Positions 14,269-22,120 of a DNA stretch of 22,120 nt are shown in pieces (within the stretch, counting starts at the first letter, position 1; each line of letters begins with the position of its first letter). The notes beneath the pieces were generated by a model. It ran no database searches and was not told where the DNA came from. It was given only the letters and a program-made list of their open reading frames with translations. Where the stretch lies: assembly GCA_046728155.1 (NCBI GenBank), contig JBKPDY010000115.1, positions 1 to 22,120 on the forward strand, read 5' to 3'. Position numbers and translations under genes: made by a program. Source of the DNA: CAWDLX01 sp046728155. GTDB lineage: Bacteria; Actinomycetota; Actinomycetes; Mycobacteriales; Micromonosporaceae.

Positions 14269-15012
14269 ATGACCGACGACAAGGCCGCCATCGTTACCGG
14301 GGCCAGCCGCGGAATCGGGCTGGGCATCGCCCGGGCCCTTGTCGCACGCGGCGACCGGGTCTGCATCACCGGACGCAACGCGGAGTCGCTTGCCGAGGCG
14401 GCAGCCGGGCTCGGCAACGAGACCATCTACGTCGCCGGAAAGGCGCACGACTCCGCTCACCAGGAAGAGACGGTCAAGACCGTGCTCGACACGTTCGGAC
14501 GGATCGACTATCTGGTCAACAACGTCGGCACCAACCCGGTCTTCGCCCCCGTGATGGAGCTCGACGCCGACCTCGTCCGTAAGATGCTCGACATCAACGT
14601 CGTGGCCCACTTCTCCTGGACCCAGCGGGTTTACCGGGCGTGGATGGCTGAACACGGTGGCGCGATCGTCAATGTCTCCTCTGTCGCCGCGCTGCACCCC
14701 GCCCCGGGTCTGGGCATCTACGGCATGAGCAAGGCGGCCCTGTCGTACCTGACTGCGGAGCTCGCCGTCGAACTGGGTCCGAAGGTACGCGTCAACGCGG
14801 TGGCGCCCGGTGTGGTGAAGACGAAGTTCGCGGAGGCGCTCTATCTGGGTCGGGAAGACGAGGTGGCCACCGCCTACCCCGCCGGACGGCTGGGCGTCCC
14901 GGAGGACATCAGCGGCGCGGTCGCCTTCCTCCTCTCCGACCACGCGAGCTGGATCACCGGCCAGACAATCGTCATCGACGGTGGCATAACCCTCGTTGGC
15001 CGCTCCGGCTGA
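14269..15012 (+). CDS. Short-chain dehydrogenase/reductase (SDR, FabG-like)
   Basis: The 247-residue classical SDR has all key motifs: TGASRGIG (10-17) for NAD(P) binding, NNVG (84-87), catalytic S138, Y151 and K155 (YGMSK), and the C-terminal ITGQTIVIDGG. R36 after strand 2 (TGRN) points to NADP(H). ATG 14269 has GGGAG 6 nt upstream. It would interconvert an alcohol and a ketone or 3-oxoacyl group in the cytoplasm; the substrate is not given by sequence. It is divergent from the F420-dependent enzyme and ends just before a 10-bp stem hairpin at 15025-15052. Confidence 0.92.
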   Translation: MTDDKAAIVTGASRGIGLGIARALVARGDRVCITGRNAESLAEAAAGLGNETIYVAGKAHDSAHQEETVKTVLDTFGRIDYLVNNVGTNPVFAPVMELDADLVRKMLDINVVAHFSWTQRVYRAWMAEHGGAIVNVSSVAALHPAPGLGIYGMSKAALSYLTAELAVELGPKVRVNAVAPGVVKTKFAEALYLGREDEVATAYPAGRLGVPEDISGAVAFLLSDHASWITGQTIVIDGGITLVGRSG

Positions 15013-15020
15013 GCCTTCGG

Positions 15021-15060
15021 TGCATGTTGTGGCCCTCCTGGCGGCCACAACACGACATAG
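15021..15060 (-). repeat. Palindromic 40-bp repeat, copy A (also a possible terminator)
   Basis: The segment forms a hairpin with a perfect 10-bp stem (TGTTGTGGCC, 15025-15034, with 15043-15052) and an 8-nt loop. Its reverse complement matches 33 of 40 bases of copy B at 16054-16093, differing mainly in the loop. It lies between the SDR stop and the nuclease stop, so it may end transcription in both directions. Together the copies bracket the DUF559 gene in inverted orientation. Confidence 0.75.
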
Positions 15061-15062
15061 AC

Positions 15063-15984
15063 TCACTGGCCCCAGCCCGCGTTGCGGAGCGCCCCGCGGA
15101 TATCGGCCGCCACCCGGGCAGCCTCTTGGCGTATGGCGAAGGCGGGGAAACGCAGTACCACGTATCCATCCAGTTGGAGGTCGTTGCCGCGCACGGCGTC
15201 ATCCCACATCTGGCCTACGCGAAGGTGGTGCACACCGTCGACCTCAACGGCGACCTTCCACGGGTCGAACAAGGCATCGAGGTATCGCACCTTTCCGCGT
15301 CGATCGCATCTGCGGGCCTGCCTGGTGGGTAGAGGCAGGCGCTCTCGCCGGCACAACGTCAGAAAGTCCAGTTCGGCGAGGCTGTGCGAACCGCCGGCGC
15401 AGTCGGCCGCGGTACGGAGAAGAAGCACCCGGCGGGTGGCGTACGGCTGCTCGGTGACGGCCCGCTCCACGTCGGCGATAGTGACCAGCCCCTGCTGGAA
15501 GCTCGCGGCGATGAACAGTCTCGCCTGATCATCGCTCCTCGCCCATTGCACGGCGTCGACCAATGACCTGCCAGGCATACTCGCCGGAGGACTCAGGTGC
15601 ATGCCACCGGCGAGATCGGGAACGGCACCCGTGTGATGCGCGACGACTCCGGCGAGGGTGCGTACTCGGCGGCCGCGCGACACGAGTACGTCGATGTGCT
15701 CTCGCGACACCGACTGTAGGCCCCAGGCGCACAAGGCACTCAACCCGCCGAGGCATACGGTTGCGGGATGGCGGTCGCCGCCGAGACCCAGCACCGCCGC
15801 CCAGTCGCGCTGGCGCGAGGTCGTCGGGCCGGGGTAGGTAAGGAACACCCCCGCGGTTCAGCCGACGCCATCGCTGGGATTCGAGCAGGTGGCGCAGTGC
15901 CTTCGGGGACATGAAGCGTAGGGCCTGGCACCGGGTGATGACGCTGTCCTGTCGCCGGAGCAGCCGAGCCAACGATGAATCCAC
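15063..15984 (-). pseudogene. AbiEi-N / DUF559 endonuclease-fold protein, frameshifted
   Basis: Read from GTG 15984, the first 45 codons give DSSLARLLRRQDSVITRCQA and RHLLESQRWRRLNRG, the winged-helix N-terminus of AbiEi/type-IV-antitoxin-like proteins. At the C5 run 15848-15852 (G5 on the coding strand) one extra base shifts the frame; dropping it continues VFLTYPGPTTSRQRDW. The rest (15848 to 15063) is intact and ends in a DUF559 Vsr-like PD-(D/E)XK domain with SLAELDF, KVAVEVDGVHH and YVVLRFPAFAIR. Translation from GTG 15848 would give 261 residues lacking the HTH. Multi-copy DUF559 genes of unknown role are common in Micromonosporaceae. The extra base could be real decay, phase variation or an assembly error. 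The gene is bracketed by inverted hairpin repeats. Confidence 0.75.
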
Positions 15985-16053
15985 ACAGATGAGTCTTCCT
16001 GGCACCGGCCGGTGGCGGCATCGCCCAAGTCTCACCTGTGGATAAGTTGGCAT

Positions 16054-16093
16054 CTGTGTCGTGTTGTGGCCGCGATAGGGGCCACAACCTGCG
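16054..16093 (+). repeat. Palindromic 40-bp repeat, copy B (also a possible terminator)
   Basis: This inverted counterpart of copy A starts CTGTGTCGTGTTGTGGCC and folds with a 9-bp stem (16063-16071 with 16080-16088). It ends one base before the SWIM gene stop at 16094, so it could terminate the minus-strand SNF2/SWIM transcript. No T-run follows the stem. Confidence 0.75.
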
Positions 16094-16960
16094 TCAGGGG
16101 CGCATCGCGGCGTATAGGGGCCGCAGCCGCGCGACCAGTTCAGCCCCACCGATCTGCGGCGGAGGCGAGGGAAGCTGGCGTAGCAACATGTCCACATCAG
16201 TGTCCAATGTGGGTGGTTGATGCGGCAGCGGCACCGGGGGCACCCAGAAGCGTTCCACCGTGTCGGCCAGATCCGGGCTGGCGATATCGGCCAGTGCCAT
16301 CGCGGCGCCGACAACAGCCGGCGCAACGGCTGCCACCTGCCGGCTACCTCGCTTGCGCGGCGGCCGCTTCGCGTTTCGGCCGCGTAGCGTTCGTAGGCGT
16401 TCGAGTAGTTCCTCGCGATCGCGGCCTCGCCAGTAGAGGATCTGGAACGGATCCGCGTCGAACGCCTCGGCCAGCAGGTAGATCGTCGCGGCGAGATGCT
16501 TGCACGGCACCGACCAGTCCGGGCAGGAGCACTCCATCCGCAGCTGGCCGGCACTGGTCGGAAAGAGCGGGGCCTTCGCCTGCGTGAAGACTTCCTCGAT
16601 CTCGGCCGGCATCTCGCCCGCGAGCAGCCGGGCTGCGAAGACGGCCTGCGATGCGAGCGCGGCTTCGATGCGCTCCCAGGCCGGCGAGGGGACAACCGCG
16701 AGGCGGATGGTGATTTCGTAGGGCTGCGGCCGCGATCCCTGAACGGTCGAGCGGACGACACCGGGGCTGATGTCCAGCGTGAGGACCTGCCCCTGGCGAG
16801 CGTAGCTGCGGCCGCGGGCGAGCCTGGTGCCGAGCGCGAACGACTCGAGGACGGCGATGAATCGCCGCGACCACCACGATTCGCCGATGCTTCCCCGGGT
16901 ACTCTGCGCCTTCAGTCCGCCAGTGACTCGGATCGTCGGCCGGAAGTCGTCGAACCTCAC
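16094..16960 (-). CDS. SWIM zinc-finger protein, partner of the SNF2 helicase
   Basis: The 288-residue protein carries a SWIM zinc finger CxCx6CxH at C144, C146, C153 and H155 (CSCPDWSVPCKH), a motif that binds DNA or protein partners. The N-terminal 120 residues include RGRSYARQGQV and form a small domain usual in SNF2-associated SWIM proteins; the C-terminal 90 residues are Pro/Ala-rich. Its GTG start overlaps the SNF2 stop as GTGA (16957-16960), so the two are translationally coupled and likely work as a complex on nucleoprotein. The precise role (transcription recycling, repair or chromatin-like remodelling) is not established. Confidence 0.88.
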   Translation of the reverse strand: MRFDDFRPTIRVTGGLKAQSTRGSIGESWWSRRFIAVLESFALGTRLARGRSYARQGQVLTLDISPGVVRSTVQGSRPQPYEITIRLAVVPSPAWERIEAALASQAVFAARLLAGEMPAEIEEVFTQAKAPLFPTSAGQLRMECSCPDWSVPCKHLAATIYLLAEAFDADPFQILYWRGRDREELLERLRTLRGRNAKRPPRKRGSRQVAAVAPAVVGAAMALADIASPDLADTVERFWVPPVPLPHQPPTLDTDVDMLLRQLPSPPPQIGGAELVARLRPLYAAMRP

Positions 16961-19900
16961 TCCACCACCGCCCCCTGCTCCAGCGCGAACAGCTCACGAA
17001 GCTCCGATGTGGACAGTTCGGTGACCCAACCCTCGCCCGTCCCCACGATCTTCGCGGCGAGGCCGCGCTTGTTGCGGATCATCTCAGAGATCTTCTCCTC
17101 GACCGTACCGGCGCAGACGAACTTGCGGACCTGTACGTTGCGCCTCTGACCGATCCGGAACGCGCGATCAGTAGCCTGATCCTCCACCGCGGGGTTCCAC
17201 CACCGGTCGACGTGTACGACGTGGTTCGCCGCCGTCAGGGTCAGACCGGTCCCGCCGGCCTTCAACGACAGAACGAACAGCGGCGGCGCGGCGGCGCTGC
17301 CCTCCTGGAACCGGGCGACCATCGAATCCCGTTCGGCCTTGGGTACGCCGCCGTGCAGGAAGGCGACCTCCCGACCGAACCGTGCGGAGAGATGCGCTCG
17401 CAGCATCCCACCGAACTCCGCGTACTGGGTGAACAGCAGCGCCCGCTCGTCGTTGGCGAGCACCTCCTCGAGGATCTCGTCCAGCCGCTCCAGCTTGCCG
17501 GAGCGTCCGGCCAGGCGGCTCCCGTCCCGCAACAGCTGAGCCGGGTGGTTGCAGACCTGCTTCAGCTTGGTCATGGTCGCCAGCACCAGTCCACGGCGTT
17601 CGATGCCCTCGCTCTGCTCGATCTTGTCCATCATGTCGGTGACGACGGCCTGGTACAGCGAGGCCTGTTCGGCGGTGAGGTTGCAGACGATCTCCATCTC
17701 GATCTTGTCGGGGAGGTCCGAGATGATCGACTTGTCGGTCTTCTCGCGGCGCAGGATGAACGGTCCGGCGAGGCGCTTGAGCCGCTCGGCCGCCGCCTCA
17801 TCGCCCCGACGCTCGATGGGCTCGGCGTACCGCGCCCTGAAGACGATGGCGCTACCCAGCAGCCCGGGATTGGCGAACTCCATAATGGACCACAAGTCGG
17901 CGAGGCGGTTCTCCACCGGCGTACCGGTGAGTGCGACACGGTGCGGCGCCGGCAGCGAGCGCACCGCGACCGCTTGACGGGTGGCCGCGTTCTTGATCGC
18001 TTGTGCTTCGTCGATGACCACGCGGTGCCAGGCGATCTCGGCCAGGTCCTTCGCGTCGCGGGCGGCCAGGGCGTACGTCGTGATGACCAGTTCGGCCTTC
18101 GCCACGGCGTCGGCAAACGCCTTGCCCCGCGACCGTTCCGCGCCGTGGTGCACGTGTACCCGTAACTCCGGCGCGAATGCGGAGGCCTCCCGTTGCCAGT
18201 TGCCGACCAGAGACATTGGACAGACGAGCAGCGTCGGCCCGACCTCCTCGTCAGCCTCGTGGTCGCGCTGGAGCAGCGCGAGCACCTGGATCGTCTTTCC
18301 CAGACCCATCGAGTCGGCGAGGATCGGGCCCAGCCCGAGCGATTCCAGGAACGCCAACCAGGCCAGGCCCCTTTCCTGGTACGGGCGGAGCACGCCGATG
18401 AAGCCCGCCGGCGCGGCGACCGGTTGGAGCCGCCGTTCGGCTTGACCCGAGAGCAGTTCGCCGAGTTCCCCCTCGGCGGTAACCGACACCACCGGGAGGC
18501 CGCCCGGACCGTCCTGTGTGGAGAGTCCGGCGTGGAGCAGGTCACCAACGGTCATCCGCCCACCTTCGGTGAGCAGTTTGAGGCCGGCCGCCAGGCGTTT
18601 CGCGTCGAGCTCGACCCACTGTCCCCTCAGCCGTACCAACGGAGCCTTGAGCTTGCTGAGCCGCTTCATCTCCGCCGCAGTGAGCGGCTCGTCACCGATG
18701 GCCAGCTCCCATTTGTAGTCCACAAGGGAGTTGAGGCCGAGCGCGCTTTTGGTCGCGACCGCCCCGGGGGCCGTGGGCGTGCCGGCGGTGAGGCGGGCGC
18801 CGAGCCGGGCTCTCGGTCTGCTCCACCAACCGGGGAGCAAGACGCCGAAACCGGCGGCAGCGAGTAAAGGCGCCCCTTCGCGCAGGAAAACGTGGGCACC
18901 ATCGGCGTCGAGCCCCATGGCCACCGGACGCGCCGAGCGCAGCGACTCGTCCAATGGCGGATACAGACGGCTCGCCCGGCCCAGCTCACGGAGTAGGGTC
19001 TCCTGCGGCTCGTCCAGGTATCGGGCCAGGGCCCGCGCCGCACCTTTGGACGCCCAGACCCTCTCGGCACCGACGACCAGGCTCGGCTCGTCAGTGGCCT
19101 GCAGTGAGAACTCCAGCCGCCACTCGTCCGGCGTCGCGTCCTGGTCGATCAGGTCGGGTTCGGATGGCTCGATCAGCGTGAAGCGGGCGCGCACCGGGCC
19201 GGCCGCGACGTCGCGCTGCCACGTCGCGAGCCCCTCGACCAGGTCATCGAGCACCTCTGCCGGGGCCGGGATCTCCCGGGTGCGACCGCGCAGTGCACCG
19301 AGCCACGCTCGCCAGGGTGGGTCATCCACGCCGTCGGGTTCGGGTAGAACCGTTCGTACGGCCGCATCGACCAGCCCGTCCAGCGCTAGGGCCGCAACGT
19401 GGGCCGCGGATGCGCCCGCCGCTCGCGCCGACGGCGGCAACGCCAGTGTCAGGGACTGGGCCCACACCGCGTCCGGGCCGGTGAGCACGGGCCGCCACAC
19501 CGCCTGCGCCCGGTCCCGGTCGATCGAGGGCACCACCCGCCCGCGCGCGACCAGGTCACCAGCGAACGCGGCCATAGCGACCAGATGCCGCGTGCCGGCT
19601 CCCAGGGCCTGCCGGCTGTTGCCGAGATCCCGGAGCAGGCCGAGAGCGTCGTCGACTTCCAGCGACAACGCCGGGACGAACCACTCGACCAGGGACATCG
19701 CACCCCGTACCCGCTCCGGTATGTCCTCCCGGAGCAGTTCGGGTGAGTTGAGTGGCACACCGGCGCGCGTCGGCAGCCGTACTGGCAACGGGTGAACCTC
19801 GGCGACCGTGGCCTGGCCCGGCCAGAGCGCCTCGACCAGCGCCTCGGCCGAGGCGGCGAACGGATGCACGCGCGGGGTGGTTGGACGGAGCGCGGGGAGC

Positions 19901-19965
19901 ATCGCATCCTCGGCCCACACCGCCAGCGCGGCATCCGGACGCCACAGCGAATGCAGTACAAGCAC
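16957..19965 (-). CDS. SNF2-family DNA-dependent ATPase/helicase
   Basis: From GTG 19965 the product is 1002 residues. The N-terminal half is a large bacterial SNF2-associated region (DUF3670 type). The ATPase core starts with LRPYQERGLAWL, then Walker A MGLGKT (553-558), DEAQ box (652-655), ALTGTPVENRLADLWS, and helicase-C motifs LLFTQYAEF, SLKAGGTGLTLT and QATDRAFRIGQ (930-940). It uses ATP to translocate on DNA or displace bound protein. GTG 19965 is preferred over the upstream frame start at 20019 because GGGAGG lies 8 nt before it and VLVLHSLWRP matches the family N-terminus. It is followed by its SWIM partner and lies 50 nt after the GNAT gene. Confidence 0.93.
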   Translation of the reverse strand: MLVLHSLWRPDAALAVWAEDAMLPALRPTTPRVHPFAASAEALVEALWPGQATVAEVHPLPVRLPTRAGVPLNSPELLREDIPERVRGAMSLVEWFVPALSLEVDDALGLLRDLGNSRQALGAGTRHLVAMAAFAGDLVARGRVVPSIDRDRAQAVWRPVLTGPDAVWAQSLTLALPPSARAAGASAAHVAALALDGLVDAAVRTVLPEPDGVDDPPWRAWLGALRGRTREIPAPAEVLDDLVEGLATWQRDVAAGPVRARFTLIEPSEPDLIDQDATPDEWRLEFSLQATDEPSLVVGAERVWASKGAARALARYLDEPQETLLRELGRASRLYPPLDESLRSARPVAMGLDADGAHVFLREGAPLLAAAGFGVLLPGWWSRPRARLGARLTAGTPTAPGAVATKSALGLNSLVDYKWELAIGDEPLTAAEMKRLSKLKAPLVRLRGQWVELDAKRLAAGLKLLTEGGRMTVGDLLHAGLSTQDGPGGLPVVSVTAEGELGELLSGQAERRLQPVAAPAGFIGVLRPYQERGLAWLAFLESLGLGPILADSMGLGKTIQVLALLQRDHEADEEVGPTLLVCPMSLVGNWQREASAFAPELRVHVHHGAERSRGKAFADAVAKAELVITTYALAARDAKDLAEIAWHRVVIDEAQAIKNAATRQAVAVRSLPAPHRVALTGTPVENRLADLWSIMEFANPGLLGSAIVFRARYAEPIERRGDEAAAERLKRLAGPFILRREKTDKSIISDLPDKIEMEIVCNLTAEQASLYQAVVTDMMDKIEQSEGIERRGLVLATMTKLKQVCNHPAQLLRDGSRLAGRSGKLERLDEILEEVLANDERALLFTQYAEFGGMLRAHLSARFGREVAFLHGGVPKAERDSMVARFQEGSAAAPPLFVLSLKAGGTGLTLTAANHVVHVDRWWNPAVEDQATDRAFRIGQRRNVQVRKFVCAGTVEEKISEMIRNKRGLAAKIVGTGEGWVTELSTSELRELFALEQGAVVE

Positions 19966-20015
19966 CAGGCGCACCTCCCGCGGCAAGCATAGGTGGGGGG
20001 TCAGACAGTGCAGGT

Positions 20016-20864
20016 TCACGCCTTCTCGTACCGGGCCCGGCGACCGATCCGGGTGAAGCCGAGTCGTGCGTAGACCCGGATCGCACCGGGATTGTTCGTG
20101 TTCACATCAAGGAAGCAGACCCGTTCGCCACCAGCGGACATCCGCCGCAACGCCTCGGCCGTGAGCGCGCCACCAAGTCCCGTACCCCGCTGGTCCGGTA
20201 CGACACCGACCTGGACCACCCACGCGCCCGACGCGCAGCCGATGAATCCGATATCTATGCCGTGTCGCGACGCGAGCAGTGTCCACTCTGGAGCAAAGTC
20301 GTCGTCATCGGCGAGCCAGCGGGTCCATTCGCGTTGACTCCAACCGGGAAAACCCGGCCGGTCGCGGAATGATGCCTCGTAGACGGCGAAGAACCGGGGA
20401 GCCAGCTCATCGGTCCATGTGCGCAGCTCGGCCTCGATCTCGTTCGCGGGCGCGCCGTGGCTCAGGTCGTACGCCATCACATCCTCGGCGAACGTCTGGT
20501 GTAGACCATTCGCTCGGAGCAGGGCGTCCGCCTCCTCGGTCAGTCCCTCCGTCTCGAACCTCGTCGCGCCGGCCGACAGCGCCCAGTCCACGAGGACCGA
20601 GCCGAGTCCGACCGTACGGGCAGCCGGGTCGACCAGCCCGGTCGCGGCGAGCGAGTCGTTGACCGTGCGGATTCCGACCGCCGCGTTGAGTCGCTGGTCG
20701 GCGAACGCGGCGTGACTTGCCGAGTCGAGGAAACGGCTCCGCAGGAACGCCTCCGTCGTGGCCATCGGGTGCCCGCCGTCGGCTGCACGGGCGCGCTCGG
20801 CCAGCTCGGTGAGGGCGGCAAGGTCGGCCTCGGTGAGCAACCGCCACGGGGTCGGTGAGGTCAT
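20016..20864 (-). CDS. Double-GNAT-domain N-acetyltransferase
   Basis: The 282-residue product has two GNAT folds. The N-terminal one (about 8-135) is degenerate with no clear acetyl-CoA loop. The C-terminal one (about 140-282) is complete: VVQVGVVPDQRGTGLGGAL (motif A, P-loop Q/RxxGxG/A at 225-232), the FLDVNTNNPGAIRVYARLGF block and a final aromatic-rich strand. It would transfer acetyl from acetyl-CoA to an amine; tandem GNAT architecture also occurs in mycothiol synthase, but the sequence is not close enough to claim that. It sits between the M24 peptidase (40-nt gap) and SNF2, all on the minus strand. Confidence 0.87.
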   Translation of the reverse strand: MTSPTPWRLLTEADLAALTELAERARAADGGHPMATTEAFLRSRFLDSASHAAFADQRLNAAVGIRTVNDSLAATGLVDPAARTVGLGSVLVDWALSAGATRFETEGLTEEADALLRANGLHQTFAEDVMAYDLSHGAPANEIEAELRTWTDELAPRFFAVYEASFRDRPGFPGWSQREWTRWLADDDDFAPEWTLLASRHGIDIGFIGCASGAWVVQVGVVPDQRGTGLGGALTAEALRRMSAGGERVCFLDVNTNNPGAIRVYARLGFTRIGRRARYEKA

Positions 20865-20904
20865 CCGCGGTATCCGCGCTCGGCGGCGGACATCGAGATT
20901 CTGG

Positions 20905-22023
20905 TCAGCCCACGACGCGGAGGTCGCGGGCGGTGTTGTTCAGCCGGCGACCTCCGTCGTCGGTCACGGTGACGATGTCCTCTATCCGTACCCCGAATCT
21001 GCCCGACAAGTAGATACCGGGCTCGATGCTGAAGCACATGCCGGGTACGAGCGGCCGGGTCTCGCCCTCCACAATGTACGGAGGTTCGTGCGTGGTGACG
21101 CCGATGCCGTGGCCGACCCGGTGGATGAACTGCTCTCCGTACCCGGCATCGGTGATGACCCGGCGGGCCACGCGGTCGATCTCCTGGCACTCGACCCCCG
21201 GCCGGACCGCCTCGAATGCGGCCTGTTGGGCCCGCCGGACTATCTCGTGCACCTCCCGCACCTCGTCGGATGGCTCGCCGACGCTGACCGTACGGGTGGT
21301 GTCGGATCCGTATCCGGCCCGAAGTCCGCCGAAGTCGAGCACGACGGCGTCGCCGTCGACGATGACCCGATCGCCGGCTTCGTGATGCGGGTCGGCTCCG
21401 TTCGGACCCGAGCCGACGACAGCGAAGTCCACTTGGGAGTGTCCGTGCTTGCGGAGCAACGCCGAGAGGTCGGCCGCCACATCGGTCTCCGTGCGGCCGG
21501 CGAAACCGACGTTGAGGATCTCCTCGTACGCGGCGTCGGCGGCGGCCCCGGCGAGGGCGAGCCGGTCCAGCTCCGCCTGCTCCTTGACGGCTCGAAGCAT
21601 CGGCAGCCCGTCGGTCAGGCTCACATAGGTCGTCCGCGGCGCGGTGCGTTGCAGGCCGAGCAGGTGCATCGCCCAGGCGTTGTCGGAGATAGCGTACCGA
21701 CCAGCAGGGTCGAGCTGCCGCGCCACGACGCCGTATGGATCCACGCCGTCGGTCCAGTCGACGAGGTCGACCTCGGAGGCGCCGGTCGACTTCGCGGCGT
21801 CGCCCCGCTCGAGTCGGGGGACGATCAGGACCGGCCGGCGTCCAGGTTGGACGATCAGCAGGGTGAGCCGTTCGGTGGCGGCAGGCGGCGCGTAGGCGCT
21901 CAGGTAGGTCAGGTCCGGACCGGGGGTGACGAGGACGCCGGCGAACCCGTCCAGCTGGGCCGCCGCGCCCGCCCGGATCATCCGGTCGGCGTAGTCGCCC
22001 GCGGTGAACGGCTCGGGTGTCAT
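20905..22023 (-). CDS. M24-family metallopeptidase (Xaa-Pro aminopeptidase/dipeptidase-like)
   Basis: The 372-residue product has a creatinase-like N-terminal domain (1-140) and a pita-bread catalytic domain. The five dinuclear-metal ligands are visible: D230 (VLDFGG), D241 (SDTTRT), H305 (HRVGHGIG), E334 (SIEPGIY) and E348 (RIEDIV). Such enzymes remove an N-terminal residue preceding proline (PepP) or split X-Pro dipeptides (PepQ); sequence does not decide which. ATG 22023 is chosen over the frame opening at 22086 because GGAGG lies 7 nt upstream. It heads a minus-strand series with the GNAT and SNF2 genes. Confidence 0.9.
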   Translation of the reverse strand: MTPEPFTAGDYADRMIRAGAAAQLDGFAGVLVTPGPDLTYLSAYAPPAATERLTLLIVQPGRRPVLIVPRLERGDAAKSTGASEVDLVDWTDGVDPYGVVARQLDPAGRYAISDNAWAMHLLGLQRTAPRTTYVSLTDGLPMLRAVKEQAELDRLALAGAAADAAYEEILNVGFAGRTETDVAADLSALLRKHGHSQVDFAVVGSGPNGADPHHEAGDRVIVDGDAVVLDFGGLRAGYGSDTTRTVSVGEPSDEVREVHEIVRRAQQAAFEAVRPGVECQEIDRVARRVITDAGYGEQFIHRVGHGIGVTTHEPPYIVEGETRPLVPGMCFSIEPGIYLSGRFGVRIEDIVTVTDDGGRRLNNTARDLRVVG

Positions 22024-22080
22024 GGCGGTACCTCCGAGTTGCATCGTAGGCCCGCGCGGTGTCAGCGCGTACGTCGCCGC

Positions 22081-22093
22081 ACGCATAATGCGT
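22081..22093. promoter_or_regulatory. Perfect 13-bp palindrome upstream of the M24 peptidase
   Basis: ACGCAT-A-ATGCGT is perfectly palindromic and 58-70 nt before ATG 22023, in the expected promoter region. It may be an operator or chance; the window ends 27 bases later. Confidence 0.25.
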
Positions 22094-22120
22094 TAGCCTC
22101 GGCCTTCAGCAGTGGTCGGC

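Noticed and set aside
15529..16761. 410-codon minus-strand frame across the DUF559 and SWIM genes
   Set aside because: Only its middle (45 codons before 15852) is real, being the N-terminus of the frameshifted nuclease gene; the rest is a shadow.
1..22120. CRISPR array, rRNA, riboswitch or biosynthetic gene cluster
   Set aside because: No regularly spaced repeats, rRNA motifs, recognisable aptamers, or PKS/NRPS/terpene cores are visible beyond the partial cyclase-like end.

Overview
The window looks like chromosomal DNA of a high-G+C actinobacterium, most likely Micromonosporaceae (Micromonospora/Actinoplanes type). The grounds are GTG starts, strong GGAGG ribosome sites, two F420-dependent LLM-class oxidoreductases, a DUF3152 lipoprotein, and an actinobacterial-style integrase beside a tRNA gene. 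Lineage and functions are read by eye; no search was run.

Bases 1-5086 are a decayed accessory region. They hold the 3' end of a cyclase-like gene, a Nudix hydrolase, an orphan tyrosine recombinase, a truncated MSYDL-type gene joined to the 3' remnant of an IS630-family insertion sequence, a frameshifted XRE regulator, the tail of a beta-repeat protein, and a second full-length tyrosine integrase. That integrase ends 34 bases from the 3' end of tRNA-Lys(CTT), the usual layout of an integrated element using a tRNA as attachment site. No second copy of the tRNA 3' end was seen to the left, so the far end is outside the window or eroded.

Bases 5348-8479 hold a small membrane protein and a ChrB (chromate resistance/sensing) cluster. 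The ChrB N- and C-terminal domains are separate, ATGA-overlapping genes on the minus strand, and a second stand-alone ChrB C-domain gene is divergent. Both promoter regions carry the same 14-bp palindrome, a probable shared operator. An orphan TcmP-like gene converges on this cluster and shares a CTAG double stop with it.

Bases 8547-15012 are metabolic: an LLM oxidoreductase plus VOC protein pair; an arginine-degrading pair (a DDAH-family hydrolase with arginine-dihydrolase-like residues and ornithine aminotransferase, bridged by a 30-codon ORF overlapping both); a DUF3152 lipoprotein metalloprotease; and a divergent LLM oxidoreductase/SDR pair around a palindromic candidate operator.

Bases 15021-16093 are the most unusual segment. 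A frameshifted AbiEi/DUF559 nuclease gene is enclosed by two inverted 40-bp copies of a palindromic hairpin. Bases 16094-22023 form a minus-strand series reading M24 peptidase, double-GNAT acetyltransferase, SNF2 helicase, SWIM zinc-finger protein. The last two overlap by GTGA and are a known helicase/partner pair.
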